The notes beneath the pieces were generated by a model. It was not told where the DNA came from and did not search any database. It worked only from the letters and a program-made list of their open reading frames with translations. Shown piece by piece: positions 15,932 to 24,851 of a stretch of DNA of 64,000 nucleotides. Within the stretch, counting starts at the first letter, position 1, and each line of letters starts with the position of its first letter. The stretch is from an uncultured Clostridia bacterium. GTDB taxonomy: Bacteria; Bacillota; Clostridia; Oscillospirales; Oscillospiraceae. The stretch is from contig CAMVTO010000003.1 of NCBI GenBank assembly GCA_947170435.1, forward strand, positions 62,001-126,000. Reading direction: 5' to 3'. The translations under genes were made by a program, and so were the position numbers.

Positions 15932-17599
15932 TTACGAAAAGAATTCGTTCATGATGCCCGTGAAGCTCATGGGCTTGGAATACAGGTTGCCCTGGGCACT
16001 GCCGATGCGGCAGGACTTGAGAATGTCCCGCATGCCCGGAGTCTCGACGCCCTTGGCAATGACCGTCGTGCCGCGTGCTGCGGCACATTCAGCGAGGTGC
16101 AGTATGGTCTCGCGGTCAGCGGCGTCGATTTCAATGTCGCGCACCAGCTCGCGGTCGAACTTGATGTAGTCGGCGGCAAAGCGCTTGAGAAAGCCGATGG
16201 ACTCAAAGCCTGTGCCGAAGTCGTCCACACCCACGCGGATGCCGAGCTTGTGCAGCGCCTCCACGACGCTGTGCAGCCGGTCGAAATCCAGCAGCCGGCA
16301 GCCCTTGGTGATCTCCAGACTGAGGTTTGCCGCGGGGAAGCCTGTTTCCTCCAGCAGCTCCGTCACGCTGTCGATGAAATATTCGTCCTCCACCTGTGAG
16401 GCGGAGATGTTAATACCCAACTGGAAGTTCGGCGACTTCTCCAAAAATTTCCGTCCGTCGATCATGGCGGTGCGCAGGATCCAGCTGCCCAGCTCCTCAA
16501 ACACAAAGTCGTTTTCGAGGATCGGCAGGAACTCCATCGGCTCCACCTCGCCGTAGGGCTCACCTTCCCAGCGCACCAGCGCCTCCGCACCGAGGATCTT
16601 GCCGGTTTTGGTGTCCACCACCGGCTGATAGTCCAGCAAAAAGCCCTTGCAGCCGTCCACGATGCTGTCGCGGATGACGTTGACCATCTCCAGCGACTCG
16701 TTCACGTCGTACTTGACGCTGCCATTGAAGTCCACCAACTCGCCGTGCTTGTGCAGCTTCGACTCGCGGTAGGCGTAACCCAGACAGGAGTACACAGTGA
16801 CGGGGTCGGTGCGGGTGCCGCCGACAGAGATCAAGCCGCCGTTGGCGATGAGGTTGTGGCGGTTGCCCTCCACGCGGATGCCGCGCTGGAGCTTGAGGCG
16901 GATGGAGTCATAGATCGCGGCGAGCTCCTCGCGGGAGAGCGTCTCGGACACGATGGCAAACGTGGCGGCGTCCATGCGGTAGACCTTGCCGCGCTCGCCC
17001 ACCGTCTCCTGAATGAGCCACGCGATCTCCTGCAGGACGCGGTTGCCGTAGCTGTAGCCGTGGTTTTCGTTGATGCGTGAGAGCTTGCTCACACCCAGCA
17101 GCAGCGTGACGGCCTTGCCGTCGCGTACCATCAGATCGGTGAGATCGCCGAAGAGCGCGTATTTGTTCGGCAGCACGGTAATGGGGTCGGTGCTCTCCGT
17201 CAGGCCCTGGTTGATCAGAATACCGCCGATCAGACTGGGCTTCCCCTGCTCGTTGCGAAGCACGGAGCCGACGTTGCGAAAATGGTAGTATTCGCCGGTT
17301 TTTGTCCGCACGCGATAGGTGAGGTCATAGGAGTGCAGCACACCTTCGGCAAGAGGTGCCATGACGTCCAGATAGCGTTTCCGGTCTTCGGGGTGAACGT
17401 AATCCCCCCAGTCCATTGCGCCGTTGGGGACGTACTCCCCCGGCAGACCGAACAGCTCCACCGCGCCCGGCGACCAACGGGTGACGCCGCCCTCGGCGTG
17501 CATCAGGCTGACCAGCGCGCCGCCGGAGATCATCTGGAACGCATCGAACACGTCGTCCAGCATCTGCTTCTGCATAGGGTTCATCTGCATATTTTTCAT
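15932..17599 (-). CDS. PAS-like, degenerate GGDEF and degenerate EAL protein
   Basis: 555 residues. The first 130 residues look like a PAS domain (GGALVSLMHAEGGVTRWSPGA, then VRTKTGEYYHFRNVGSV). The GGDEF-fold domain has RMDAATFAIV in place of GGDEF. The EAL domain keeps AEALVRWE, INISAS, VDDFGTG and YIKFD but has two charge reversals at normally acidic positions: LEITKG for LELTES and IAKGVET for AEGVET. It is therefore probably not a phosphodiesterase and may bind c-di-GMP or a partner. A strong GGAGG site precedes it, 20 bp after the kinase gene. Confidence 0.87.
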   Translation of the reverse strand: MKNMQMNPMQKQMLDDVFDAFQMISGGALVSLMHAEGGVTRWSPGAVELFGLPGEYVPNGAMDWGDYVHPEDRKRYLDVMAPLAEGVLHSYDLTYRVRTKTGEYYHFRNVGSVLRNEQGKPSLIGGILINQGLTESTDPITVLPNKYALFGDLTDLMVRDGKAVTLLLGVSKLSRINENHGYSYGNRVLQEIAWLIQETVGERGKVYRMDAATFAIVSETLSREELAAIYDSIRLKLQRGIRVEGNRHNLIANGGLISVGGTRTDPVTVYSCLGYAYRESKLHKHGELVDFNGSVKYDVNESLEMVNVIRDSIVDGCKGFLLDYQPVVDTKTGKILGAEALVRWEGEPYGEVEPMEFLPILENDFVFEELGSWILRTAMIDGRKFLEKSPNFQLGINISASQVEDEYFIDSVTELLEETGFPAANLSLEITKGCRLLDFDRLHSVVEALHKLGIRVGVDDFGTGFESIGFLKRFAADYIKFDRELVRDIEIDAADRETILHLAECAAARGTTVIAKGVETPGMRDILKSCRIGSAQGNLYSKPMSFTGIMNEFFS

Positions 17600-17618
17600 G
17601 GTTGTTGTTTCCTCCGGC

Positions 17619-20600
17619 TTAATCCTTGATCAGCTCCGAGAGCGTCTCGTAGAGCCGTTCCGGCTCCACGGGCTTGCTCAAATGCGCGTTCATGCCTGCC
17701 TGCAAGCTGCGCTGCACGTCCTCGTCGAACGCGTTGGCAGTCAGTGCGATGATGGGCACCGATTTCGCGTCCGGGCGCTCCAGCGCGCGGATCGCCTGTG
17801 TGGCGGTGAGACCGTCCATCTCCGGCATACGCATATCCATGAGCACCGCGTCGTAATGGCCCTCGGGGCTTGCCTGGAACATCTCGAGCGCGATTTTGCC
17901 GTTTTCGGCGTGCTCCACGGTCATGTCCATCATCTCAAGCAGCTCGATCATGATCTCCGCGTTGATCATCATGTCCTCCGCCAGCAGGATGCGGCGGCCG
18001 GTCAGATCGACGGGAGCGGCGTCCTCCCCGGCACGCGTGCGCTTGCGCTCGATGGCCTGCTTGAACTCGTAGAGCACATTGGAGGCGAACAACGGCTTGG
18101 ACATGAAGCTGTCCACGCCCGCGAGCACCGCCTCGTCCTGCACATCCGCCCAGTTGTAAGCGGTAAGGATGATGATGGCGGATTCCGCGCCGATGATCTC
18201 GCGAATGCGGCGGGTCAGCTCCACGCCGTCCATCTCCGGCATTTTGAGATCGACGAGGATCAGGTTATACGCTTCGCGCCGCGCGTGGTGCAGCTGGATC
18301 ATCTCCAGCGCCTCTGCGCCGCTGAGCGCCGTGTCCGCCGCGATGCCGATCTCATCGAGCACCAGCTTGGCGTGCTCACAGGCCACGGCATCGTCGTCCA
18401 CCACCAGCACGCGCATATCCTGCGGGTGGATGTCGGCGTGCGAGCCGTTGTCGGTGCGCTCGGAGGAGCGCAGCGTCACGTTCACGGTGAACGTGGAGCC
18501 GACGCCCTTTTCGGAGTCCACGGAGATGCTGCCGTTCATCATCTCCACGATGTTCTTGGTGATTGCCATGCCGAGGCCGCTGCCGCCGTACTTGTTGGTG
18601 GCGGTGGCATCCTCCTGCGTGAAGGCCTCGAAGATCTTCGGCAGGTATTCCTTGTCCATGCCGATGCCGGTGTCCTTGATGGTGAAGCGCAGCGTGGACT
18701 GCTCCCCGAACTGCGCGGTCTGCTCGATGTAGAAGCTCACAGTGCCCGGCGCGGGGGTGAACTTCACCGCGTTGCCGAGGATGTTGATGAGCACCTGCTT
18801 GAGCTTCATGTCGTCGCCGATGTAGTACGGATTCACCGGGCTGAGGATCTTGCAGTCGTAGCGCAGACCGCGGTCCTGGCACTGTCCGCCGATCATGGTG
18901 TTGATCTGCTCCAGCATACCGGAGAAGGAGAACTCCTCGTTTTTGAGCACCATGCGGCCGGACTCGATGCGGCTCATGTCCAGGATGTCGTTGATGAGCC
19001 CCAGCAGGTGCCGTGCGCTGCCGCCGATCTTCTCCAGATGCTCGCGGGTGCGCTCAGGCAGGTCGGGGTCCTTGAGCGCGATATTGTCCAGGCCGATGAT
19101 GGCGTTCATCGGCGTGCGGATCTCGTGGGACATGGAGCTGAGGAATGCAGTCTTGGCGACGTTCGCCTGTTGTGCGTCCGCCAGCGCGAGGCGCAGCTGC
19201 TCGTTGCGCGCCGCCTGCTCGCGGTGGAGCTCGGTGGTGTCGCTCTTGAGCACGATGTAGAATCGCGCCTCGGGGTCGACGAGGTAGAAGTCAAAGCGCT
19301 TGTGGAACACCTCGCCGTCCAGCTCAATGGCGATGTTGGCGACGTAGGGCTCGCGGATGCGGGTCTGCACCTCAATCATGTCGAGCGAAAGCGCGGTCAT
19401 CGCCGCCTTGCGGTACTCCTCCGAGCCGTGGAGCACCGGCGCGACCTGATTGTCAAGGTACTGCTGGTAGGAGCCGGAGCGCGTGAGCGGGAAGATGCTG
19501 CCGCGGGTGATGTTCGCGGCGTCGCCGATGCTCACGCCGTAATTGCCGTCCACCAGATAGGCGACCATGTCGAACTGGTGGGCGAGGATCTTGTTCATCA
19601 GCGTCTCGCGCACCTTTTTGGCGTTGCGCTCGCGCTCGGTGATGAAGGCGATCATGTCGCCGGTAAGCGGGTGGCGCGTGAGCGTGGCGGACAGCTCCAC
19701 AAAGCAGTCGCGTCCGTCGCGGCGGCGGGAGTAAAGCACCTCGGACGCCGAGACCTTGCCCTGAAGATAGAGCGCGGAGAGTGCCTCGCGATCAAAGCTG
19801 CGCAGCAGCCGCTCGCGCTCGGCGGTGATGGGATAGTTCTCCGCGCGGCGGGTGAGCAGCTCGGAGTATGGCAGACGCGCGGAGTCAGACGCGAACAGAT
19901 CGCGGCCCTTCGCCTCCTCCACCACATTGCGGGTGAGATTGACGCGGAACAGCGCGAGCGTCCGTTCATCGTTCTGATAGAAGTTGCTGCCGAGATTCGT
20001 GTAGACGCTGCGCAGACGTTCCTCGTACTGCTTGAGCATCGTCACGTCCGTGTAGGTGCAGTAAACGTAGTGCTCGCCGAAATCGTCGATGAACGCATAG
20101 TGCACGTTGCACCAGATGCGGTTTTTCTTCGCCGTGATTATCTGGATCGTCAGGTCGCTGCTGCCGTCGTCGGTGACGCGGCGCTTGAGCATGGAGCGCA
20201 CAAACGGCCGATCCTCCGGGTGGGTGGAGTGGAAAAAGCCCATGCCGTCCATCAGGCGCATGGCCTCCTCCACGCTGCACTCCATCATTTTGGCAAAGGA
20301 GTCGGAGACGTAGACGGACTCGAGCCGCCCGTCGTCATGGCGCTGCATCAGCACGGCGTTGTTTTTCATCTGCCGGATGTTGCGCAGAAAGTGGACGCGG
20401 GACTCCGTCTCCTCGTAGTCGTTGAGGTTGGTCATCACAACGCCTGCGTAAGGCGCGGGCAGGTTGGTGATGGGAACGAAGTGCAGATGGAAATTGACCA
20501 TCGGCATATATGTGGAAAACGGGTGGGGCGGCTCGGCCAGAAAGCGTTCGAGCATGCTGATGGAGTGTTCATCCATCAGTGTGCGTTCCTTGAGGCATGC

Positions 20601-20780
20601 GCCGACAAAAGCGTTGTCGTGATAGGTGGCCAGCCAGTCGCGCGCAAAGGTCTCGTTGCCGTACACAACGCGAAAATCCCGCACCGTACCGTCGCCGGCA
20701 TAGACCGGCTCGTAGATCATCACGCTGACCGGCAGCTTGTCGTATGGAGTTGTGTCAAAGGGAAGCGTATTGATCATCAT
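17619..20780 (-). CDS. Hybrid sensor histidine kinase with two receiver domains
   Basis: About 1,053 residues. PAS-like sensing segments fill the first half (for example FHSTHPEDRPFVRSML). HisKA follows with phospho-His552 in SHEIRTPMNAIIG, then HATPase_c (GNAVKFTPAPG, KDTGIGMD, GGSGLGMAI). Two C-terminal receiver domains follow, with Asp844 in ILVDLKMPEMDG and Asp982 in VLMDMRMPEMDG. No membrane segment is apparent, so the sensed signal is probably cytosolic. The start ATG at 20780 has GAAAAGGACC upstream; a longer reading by 17 codons is less likely. It heads the operon with two EAL proteins and an Hpt, giving a His-Asp-His-Asp relay. Confidence 0.92.
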   Translation of the reverse strand: MMINTLPFDTTPYDKLPVSVMIYEPVYAGDGTVRDFRVVYGNETFARDWLATYHDNAFVGACLKERTLMDEHSISMLERFLAEPPHPFSTYMPMVNFHLHFVPITNLPAPYAGVVMTNLNDYEETESRVHFLRNIRQMKNNAVLMQRHDDGRLESVYVSDSFAKMMECSVEEAMRLMDGMGFFHSTHPEDRPFVRSMLKRRVTDDGSSDLTIQIITAKKNRIWCNVHYAFIDDFGEHYVYCTYTDVTMLKQYEERLRSVYTNLGSNFYQNDERTLALFRVNLTRNVVEEAKGRDLFASDSARLPYSELLTRRAENYPITAERERLLRSFDREALSALYLQGKVSASEVLYSRRRDGRDCFVELSATLTRHPLTGDMIAFITERERNAKKVRETLMNKILAHQFDMVAYLVDGNYGVSIGDAANITRGSIFPLTRSGSYQQYLDNQVAPVLHGSEEYRKAAMTALSLDMIEVQTRIREPYVANIAIELDGEVFHKRFDFYLVDPEARFYIVLKSDTTELHREQAARNEQLRLALADAQQANVAKTAFLSSMSHEIRTPMNAIIGLDNIALKDPDLPERTREHLEKIGGSARHLLGLINDILDMSRIESGRMVLKNEEFSFSGMLEQINTMIGGQCQDRGLRYDCKILSPVNPYYIGDDMKLKQVLINILGNAVKFTPAPGTVSFYIEQTAQFGEQSTLRFTIKDTGIGMDKEYLPKIFEAFTQEDATATNKYGGSGLGMAITKNIVEMMNGSISVDSEKGVGSTFTVNVTLRSSERTDNGSHADIHPQDMRVLVVDDDAVACEHAKLVLDEIGIAADTALSGAEALEMIQLHHARREAYNLILVDLKMPEMDGVELTRRIREIIGAESAIIILTAYNWADVQDEAVLAGVDSFMSKPLFASNVLYEFKQAIERKRTRAGEDAAPVDLTGRRILLAEDMMINAEIMIELLEMMDMTVEHAENGKIALEMFQASPEGHYDAVLMDMRMPEMDGLTATQAIRALERPDAKSVPIIALTANAFDEDVQRSLQAGMNAHLSKPVEPERLYETLSELIKD

Positions 20781-20849
20781 AATGGTCCTTTTCCGCGCGG
20801 CGTCTACCATATTTTGTGGCAGCCGGAGCATTTGAACGCAATTTTAGTA

Positions 20850-20878
20850 ATTATAGCAAAAATAGCCCGGAAATGCAA
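20850..20878 (-). promoter_or_regulatory. Promoter of the hybrid kinase operon
   Basis: Read on the minus strand: TTGCAT (20878-20873), 17 bp, consensus TATAAT (20855-20850). It is the only good promoter upstream of the four signalling genes, which are spaced by 28 bp or less, so all four are probably one transcript. Confidence 0.75.
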
Positions 20879-20936
20879 TAACGAAGCGGCATGGATCCTT
20901 ATAAAAATAGAATTGGCGCGGAGGCTGGAAAAACCC

Positions 20937-20966
20937 TTGCAAGGTCTTGGCAAAGCGTGGTAAACT
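20937..20966 (+). promoter_or_regulatory. Promoter for metG and the TatD-type gene
   Basis: TTGCAA (20937-20942), 18 bp, TAAACT (20961-20966), located 60 bp upstream of the metG ATG, with AGAGGAAAA as the ribosome site. Confidence 0.6.
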
Positions 20967-21025
20967 ATAAGGCAGTTTTCGCCGTCCTTCCATTCGGGAC
21001 GGCAGGAAAGAGAGGAAAACCAACT

Positions 21026-22987
21026 ATGGCAGACAAGACATTTTATATCACCACACCGATCTACTACCCGTCGGACAAGCTGCACATCGGCCACACCTAC
21101 TGCACCGTCGCCACCGACGCGATGGCGCGCTACAAGCGGCTTTGCGGCTACGACGTGATGTTTTTGACCGGCACAGACGAGCACGGCCAGAAGATCGAGG
21201 ACAAGGCGAAGGCCGCCGGTGTCACGCCGCAGCAGTTCGTGGACAACATCGTGACCGGCGAGCGCGGCATCCTTGATCTGTGGAAGCTGATGAACATCTC
21301 CAACGACCGCTTTATCCGCACCACGGACGGCTACCATGTTCAGGCGATCCAGCGCGTGTTCCGCAAGATGTACGACAAGGGCGACATCTACAAGGGCACC
21401 TACAAGGGCAAGTACTGCAAGCCCTGCGAGTCCTTCTGGACGGAGAGCCAGCTTGCGGGCGGCAAGTGCCCCGATTGCGGCCGCGACGTGCAGGACGCCG
21501 AGGAGGAGGCGTATTTCTTCCGCGCGTCCAAGTACGCCCAGCGCGTGCGCGACCTGCTCACCGGCACGGACTTTTTGCAGCCCGCGAGCCGCGTCAACGA
21601 GATGGTCAACAACTTTATTGACTGCGAGGGCGGCCTGCAGGATCTCTGCGTTTCCCGCACCAGCTTCACCTGGGGCATCCCCGTGGATTTTGACTCCAAG
21701 CATGTGGTCTATGTCTGGCTGGACGCGCTGTTCAACTACATGACTGCGCTGGGCCTTGAGAACGACGCGCACAACGACCTCGACAAGTACTGGCCCCACG
21801 CCGTGCACTTCGTCGGCAAGGAGATCGTGCGCTTCCACGCGATCTATTGGCCCGCGTTTCTCATGAGTCTCGACCTGCCCCTGCCGCAGAAGGTCTACGG
21901 CCACGGCTGGCTGCTGCTCGACGGCGGCAAGATGTCCAAGTCCAAGGGCAACGTGGTCGACCCCTATATCCTCGCCGAGCGCTTCGGCGTGGACGCGCTG
22001 CGCTTCTTCCTGCTGCGCACGTTCCCGTTCGGCAGCGACGGCAACTTCTCCAACGAGCTGCTCATCAACACGATCAACGTCGATCTCGCCAACGACCTCG
22101 GCAACCTCGTCTCCCGCTCCACGGCAATGGTGGAGAAGTACTTTGGCGGCACGCTGCCCAAGTGCAGCGCGGCGGAGCCGATGGACGATGAGCTGCTGGC
22201 AATGGCGAAAGCTCTGCGCGACCGCTATGAGGCGCAGATGGAGAAGTACCAGTTCCAGAATGCGCTGGAGGAGATTTTTAAGGTCATTCAGCGCGCCAAC
22301 AAATATATTGACGAGACCGCGCCGTGGGTGCTGGCGAAGGATGAAGCGAAAAAGGAACGCCTCGCGACGGTGCTCTACAACCTGTTGGAGACCGTGCGGA
22401 TCTGCGCGGTGCTGCTGATTCCCTTTATGCCCGAGAGCTGCGATAAGATTTTCGACCAGATCGGCGCGACCGCCTGTGAGCGCAGCTGGGACAGCGCGGC
22501 GGCGTACGGCGTTCTTCACGAGGGCGTGACCGTCCACAAGGGCGCGGCGATCTTCCCGCGCATCGACGCGGAGAAGGAGCTTGCCGAGCTGGAGGCGCTG
22601 CACGCGGCGGAAAACAAGAGTCCCATCGAGCTGGAGCCCTACGCCACCGAGAGCGTGGACTTCGACACGTTCTGCAAGAGCGATTTTCGCGCGGTGAAGG
22701 TCAAGGCCTGCGACGCGGTGAAAAAGAGCGAAAAGCTCCTGCGTTTCACGCTGGACGACGGCAGCGGCACGGATCGCCAGATCCTCTCCGGCATCCACAA
22801 GTTCTATGAGCCGGAGCAGCTTGTCGGCAAGACGCTGCTCGCGATCATCAACCTGCCTCCGCGCAAGATGATGGGTCTCGAAAGCTGCGGCATGCTGATC
22901 TCCGCCGTCCACAAGGAAAACGGCGAGGAGAAGCTGAACCTTGTCATTTTGGATGATAAGATTCCCGCGGGCGCAAAAATGTCTTAA
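21026..22987 (+). CDS. metG: Methionyl-tRNA synthetase
   Basis: 653 residues. Class I synthetase signatures: the HIGH motif in KLHIGHTYCT, a zinc-knuckle insertion (CKPC and CPDC) typical of one MetRS subgroup, and KMSKS in GGKMSKSKGN. The last 110 residues (FDTFCKSDFRAVKVKACDAV onward) are the EMAP/Trbp111-like tRNA-binding domain often fused to bacterial MetRS. Charges tRNA(Met). The start was placed at the ATG with AGAGGAAAA upstream; an in-frame extension to 20891 overlaps the promoter. It is followed 1 bp later by the TatD-family gene. Confidence 0.97.
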   Translation: MADKTFYITTPIYYPSDKLHIGHTYCTVATDAMARYKRLCGYDVMFLTGTDEHGQKIEDKAKAAGVTPQQFVDNIVTGERGILDLWKLMNISNDRFIRTTDGYHVQAIQRVFRKMYDKGDIYKGTYKGKYCKPCESFWTESQLAGGKCPDCGRDVQDAEEEAYFFRASKYAQRVRDLLTGTDFLQPASRVNEMVNNFIDCEGGLQDLCVSRTSFTWGIPVDFDSKHVVYVWLDALFNYMTALGLENDAHNDLDKYWPHAVHFVGKEIVRFHAIYWPAFLMSLDLPLPQKVYGHGWLLLDGGKMSKSKGNVVDPYILAERFGVDALRFFLLRTFPFGSDGNFSNELLINTINVDLANDLGNLVSRSTAMVEKYFGGTLPKCSAAEPMDDELLAMAKALRDRYEAQMEKYQFQNALEEIFKVIQRANKYIDETAPWVLAKDEAKKERLATVLYNLLETVRICAVLLIPFMPESCDKIFDQIGATACERSWDSAAAYGVLHEGVTVHKGAAIFPRIDAEKELAELEALHAAENKSPIELEPYATESVDFDTFCKSDFRAVKVKACDAVKKSEKLLRFTLDDGSGTDRQILSGIHKFYEPEQLVGKTLLAIINLPPRKMMGLESCGMLISAVHKENGEEKLNLVILDDKIPAGAKMS

Positions 22988-22988
22988 C

Positions 22989-23759
22989 ATGGCTTTGATT
23001 TTTGACACACATGCGCATTATGACGACGAGCAGTTCGACGCGGATCGCGCCGAGCTGCTCGCTTCCCTGCCCGCAAACGGCGTGGGGCTGATCGTCGATC
23101 CCGGCTGTGATCTGGAGACCTCCCGCAAGGCGCTGGCGATCGCGGAGCAGCATTCCCACGTCTATGCGGCGGTGGGCTGGCATCCCGAGAACTGCGGACC
23201 CTTCGTGCCGTCGGACATCGACGCGCTGCGGGAGATGGCAAAGCACCCGAAGGTCGTCGCCATCGGCGAGATCGGGTTGGACTACCACTGGGCGGAGAAT
23301 CCGCCGAAGGAGCACCAATGGGATGTGCTGCGCCGTCAGCTGGCGCTGGCGGTGGAGTTGGATCTGCCTGTTATCATCCACGACCGCGACGCCCATGCCG
23401 ACTGCTTTGCCATCGTGAGCGAATTCCCGGCGCTGCGGGGCGTATTCCACTGCTATTCCGGCAGTGTGGAGATGGCGCGGGAGCTGTGGAAACGGGGCTG
23501 GTATGTGGGCTTCGACGGTCCGCTGACCTACAAAAACGCCCGCAAGACGGTGGAGGTCGCGGCGGAAGCGCCGCTCGACCGTATCCTGATCGAAACCGAC
23601 GCCCCCTACCTCTCCCCCGTGCCGCTGCGCGGTACGCGCAACGACTCGCGCAACCTTGTCCACGTTGTGGAAAAGCTGGCAGAAGTGCGAGGCATGACGC
23701 CGGAGGCGATCATCGCACGGACCATGGAGAACGGCAAATGCCTCTTTGGGATTGCATAA
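22989..23759 (+). CDS. TatD-family metal-dependent hydrolase (DNase)
   Basis: 256 residues. TIM-barrel amidohydrolase signatures: FDTHAHYDD (HxH), AIGEIGLDYHW, VIIHDRDAHAD and LIETDAPYLSP. TatD/YcfH proteins are Mg-dependent 3'-5' deoxyribonucleases. A metG-tatD pair is a common gene arrangement in Firmicutes and here the ATG lies 1 bp after the metG stop, so they are co-expressed. The start MALIFDTHAH fits the family, where the HxH motif lies within the first ten residues. Confidence 0.92.
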   Translation: MALIFDTHAHYDDEQFDADRAELLASLPANGVGLIVDPGCDLETSRKALAIAEQHSHVYAAVGWHPENCGPFVPSDIDALREMAKHPKVVAIGEIGLDYHWAENPPKEHQWDVLRRQLALAVELDLPVIIHDRDAHADCFAIVSEFPALRGVFHCYSGSVEMARELWKRGWYVGFDGPLTYKNARKTVEVAAEAPLDRILIETDAPYLSPVPLRGTRNDSRNLVHVVEKLAEVRGMTPEAIIARTMENGKCLFGIA

Positions 23760-23763
23760 CAAG

Positions 23764-23790
23764 AAAACGACCGCGGAAGCGGTCGTTTTT
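23764..23790. terminator. Bidirectional intrinsic terminator
   Basis: Stem AAAACGACCGC/GCGGTCGTTTT with a GGAA tetraloop and a T-run. It serves the metG-tatD transcript and the converging dehydrogenase gene ending at 23796. Confidence 0.88.
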
Positions 23791-23795
23791 CTCGC

Positions 23796-24767
23796 TTAAT
23801 AGAACCTTTTGCGATCCACCGCGTGGCGGAGCGGCTTGCGCGCGACGTAGTTTTCCAAATCCTCAAGGAACATGTCGACGGTGCGCTGTTGGGTGTATGG
23901 CAGCGTGGTGTTTCCCGCGACGTGTGGGGTAAGCAGGATATTCCTCGCGCTGCGCAGGGGATGGTCGGCAGGCAGCGGCTCCGGCACCACCACGTCCAGC
24001 GCCGCACCCGCGAGGTGCCCGCTGTTCAGCGCGTCGATCAGTGCGTTCTGATCCACAGCCGCACCGCGGCCTACGTTCAGCACATACGCGCCCTGGGGCA
24101 GCAGCGCCAGGCGTTCGCGGCTCAATATCCCCGCCGTGTCCGGGGTGTTGGGCAGCGCCATGACAAGAATATCGGTTTCGGGCAGGATCGCGTCCAGTTC
24201 CGCGTTGGTGCGTATCTCATCAAATGCCGGATCACCCGGCCTGGCACTGCGCCGCACGCCGACGAGCTTCGCCGGGCAGAACGCCCTCGCGCGTCGCGCG
24301 AACTGCGTGCCGATGTCACCGGTGCCCAGCACCGTGATGCGGCTGCCGTAGAGGGAATGGATATTGCCGGGCAGTGTGTCCCAGCCGCCGCTGCGGATCA
24401 GGTCGGCGTACTCGCCCTGCCGCCGCAGCAGCATCAGCGCCGCCATGATGAGGTGTTCCGCAATGGTCACGCCGTAGGCTCCAGAGGAGTTGGAGAGCAG
24501 GCAGTCGGGATTCTGATACAGCTCGTCCTTGCAGAAGCGATCTACACCTGCCCAGCAGCAACAAAACCATTTGAGGTTTTTCGCCGAGGCGATCACTTTC
24601 TGCGAGCAATGCCCAAACAGGATCTCACACTCGTCGGCGTTGCCGACGGCAGATTTGCTGTCAGGATAGTATCGCACGGCGTAGCCGTGCTTCGCCGCCG
24701 CGGCGTCAATTTGCCGCCGATAGTCCTCGGTCAGGTAGTCGATGATGACGCCAATCTGTTTACTCAT
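23796..24767 (-). CDS. D-2-hydroxyacid dehydrogenase (NAD-dependent)
   Basis: 323 residues. Rossmann segment TVLGTGDIGTQFARRARAF (GxGxxG), the YVLNVGRGAAVDQNALIDAL stretch carrying the catalytic Arg, the Glu of VVPEPLP and the catalytic His in LLTPHVAGNTT. These assign it to the D-isomer-specific 2-hydroxyacid dehydrogenases; the substrate could be glyoxylate, hydroxypyruvate, phenylpyruvate or another 2-keto acid and cannot be told. The start at 24767 follows GGAGGATATTACA. It lies 84 bp downstream of the FAD oxidoreductase gene on the same strand. Confidence 0.88.
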   Translation of the reverse strand: MSKQIGVIIDYLTEDYRRQIDAAAAKHGYAVRYYPDSKSAVGNADECEILFGHCSQKVIASAKNLKWFCCCWAGVDRFCKDELYQNPDCLLSNSSGAYGVTIAEHLIMAALMLLRRQGEYADLIRSGGWDTLPGNIHSLYGSRITVLGTGDIGTQFARRARAFCPAKLVGVRRSARPGDPAFDEIRTNAELDAILPETDILVMALPNTPDTAGILSRERLALLPQGAYVLNVGRGAAVDQNALIDALNSGHLAGAALDVVVPEPLPADHPLRSARNILLTPHVAGNTTLPYTQQRTVDMFLEDLENYVARKPLRHAVDRKRFY

Positions 24768-24851
24768 TGTAATATCCTCCAGATAAATTACAAATAGTAG
24801 CCTCTCAGTCGGCCGCACAGCGGCTGACAGCTCTCCCGCAAGCGGAGGCGC

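Noticed and set aside
17424..20963. Plus-strand open frame of 1,179 codons
   Set aside because: It is the antisense shadow of the kinase gene, an effect of high GC; it has no start signal or recognisable domain and crosses the operon boundary.
20804..23008. Minus-strand open frame of 734 codons
   Set aside because: Antisense shadow of metG; composition is Arg/His/Val/Leu-rich with no domain and it covers the metG promoter.
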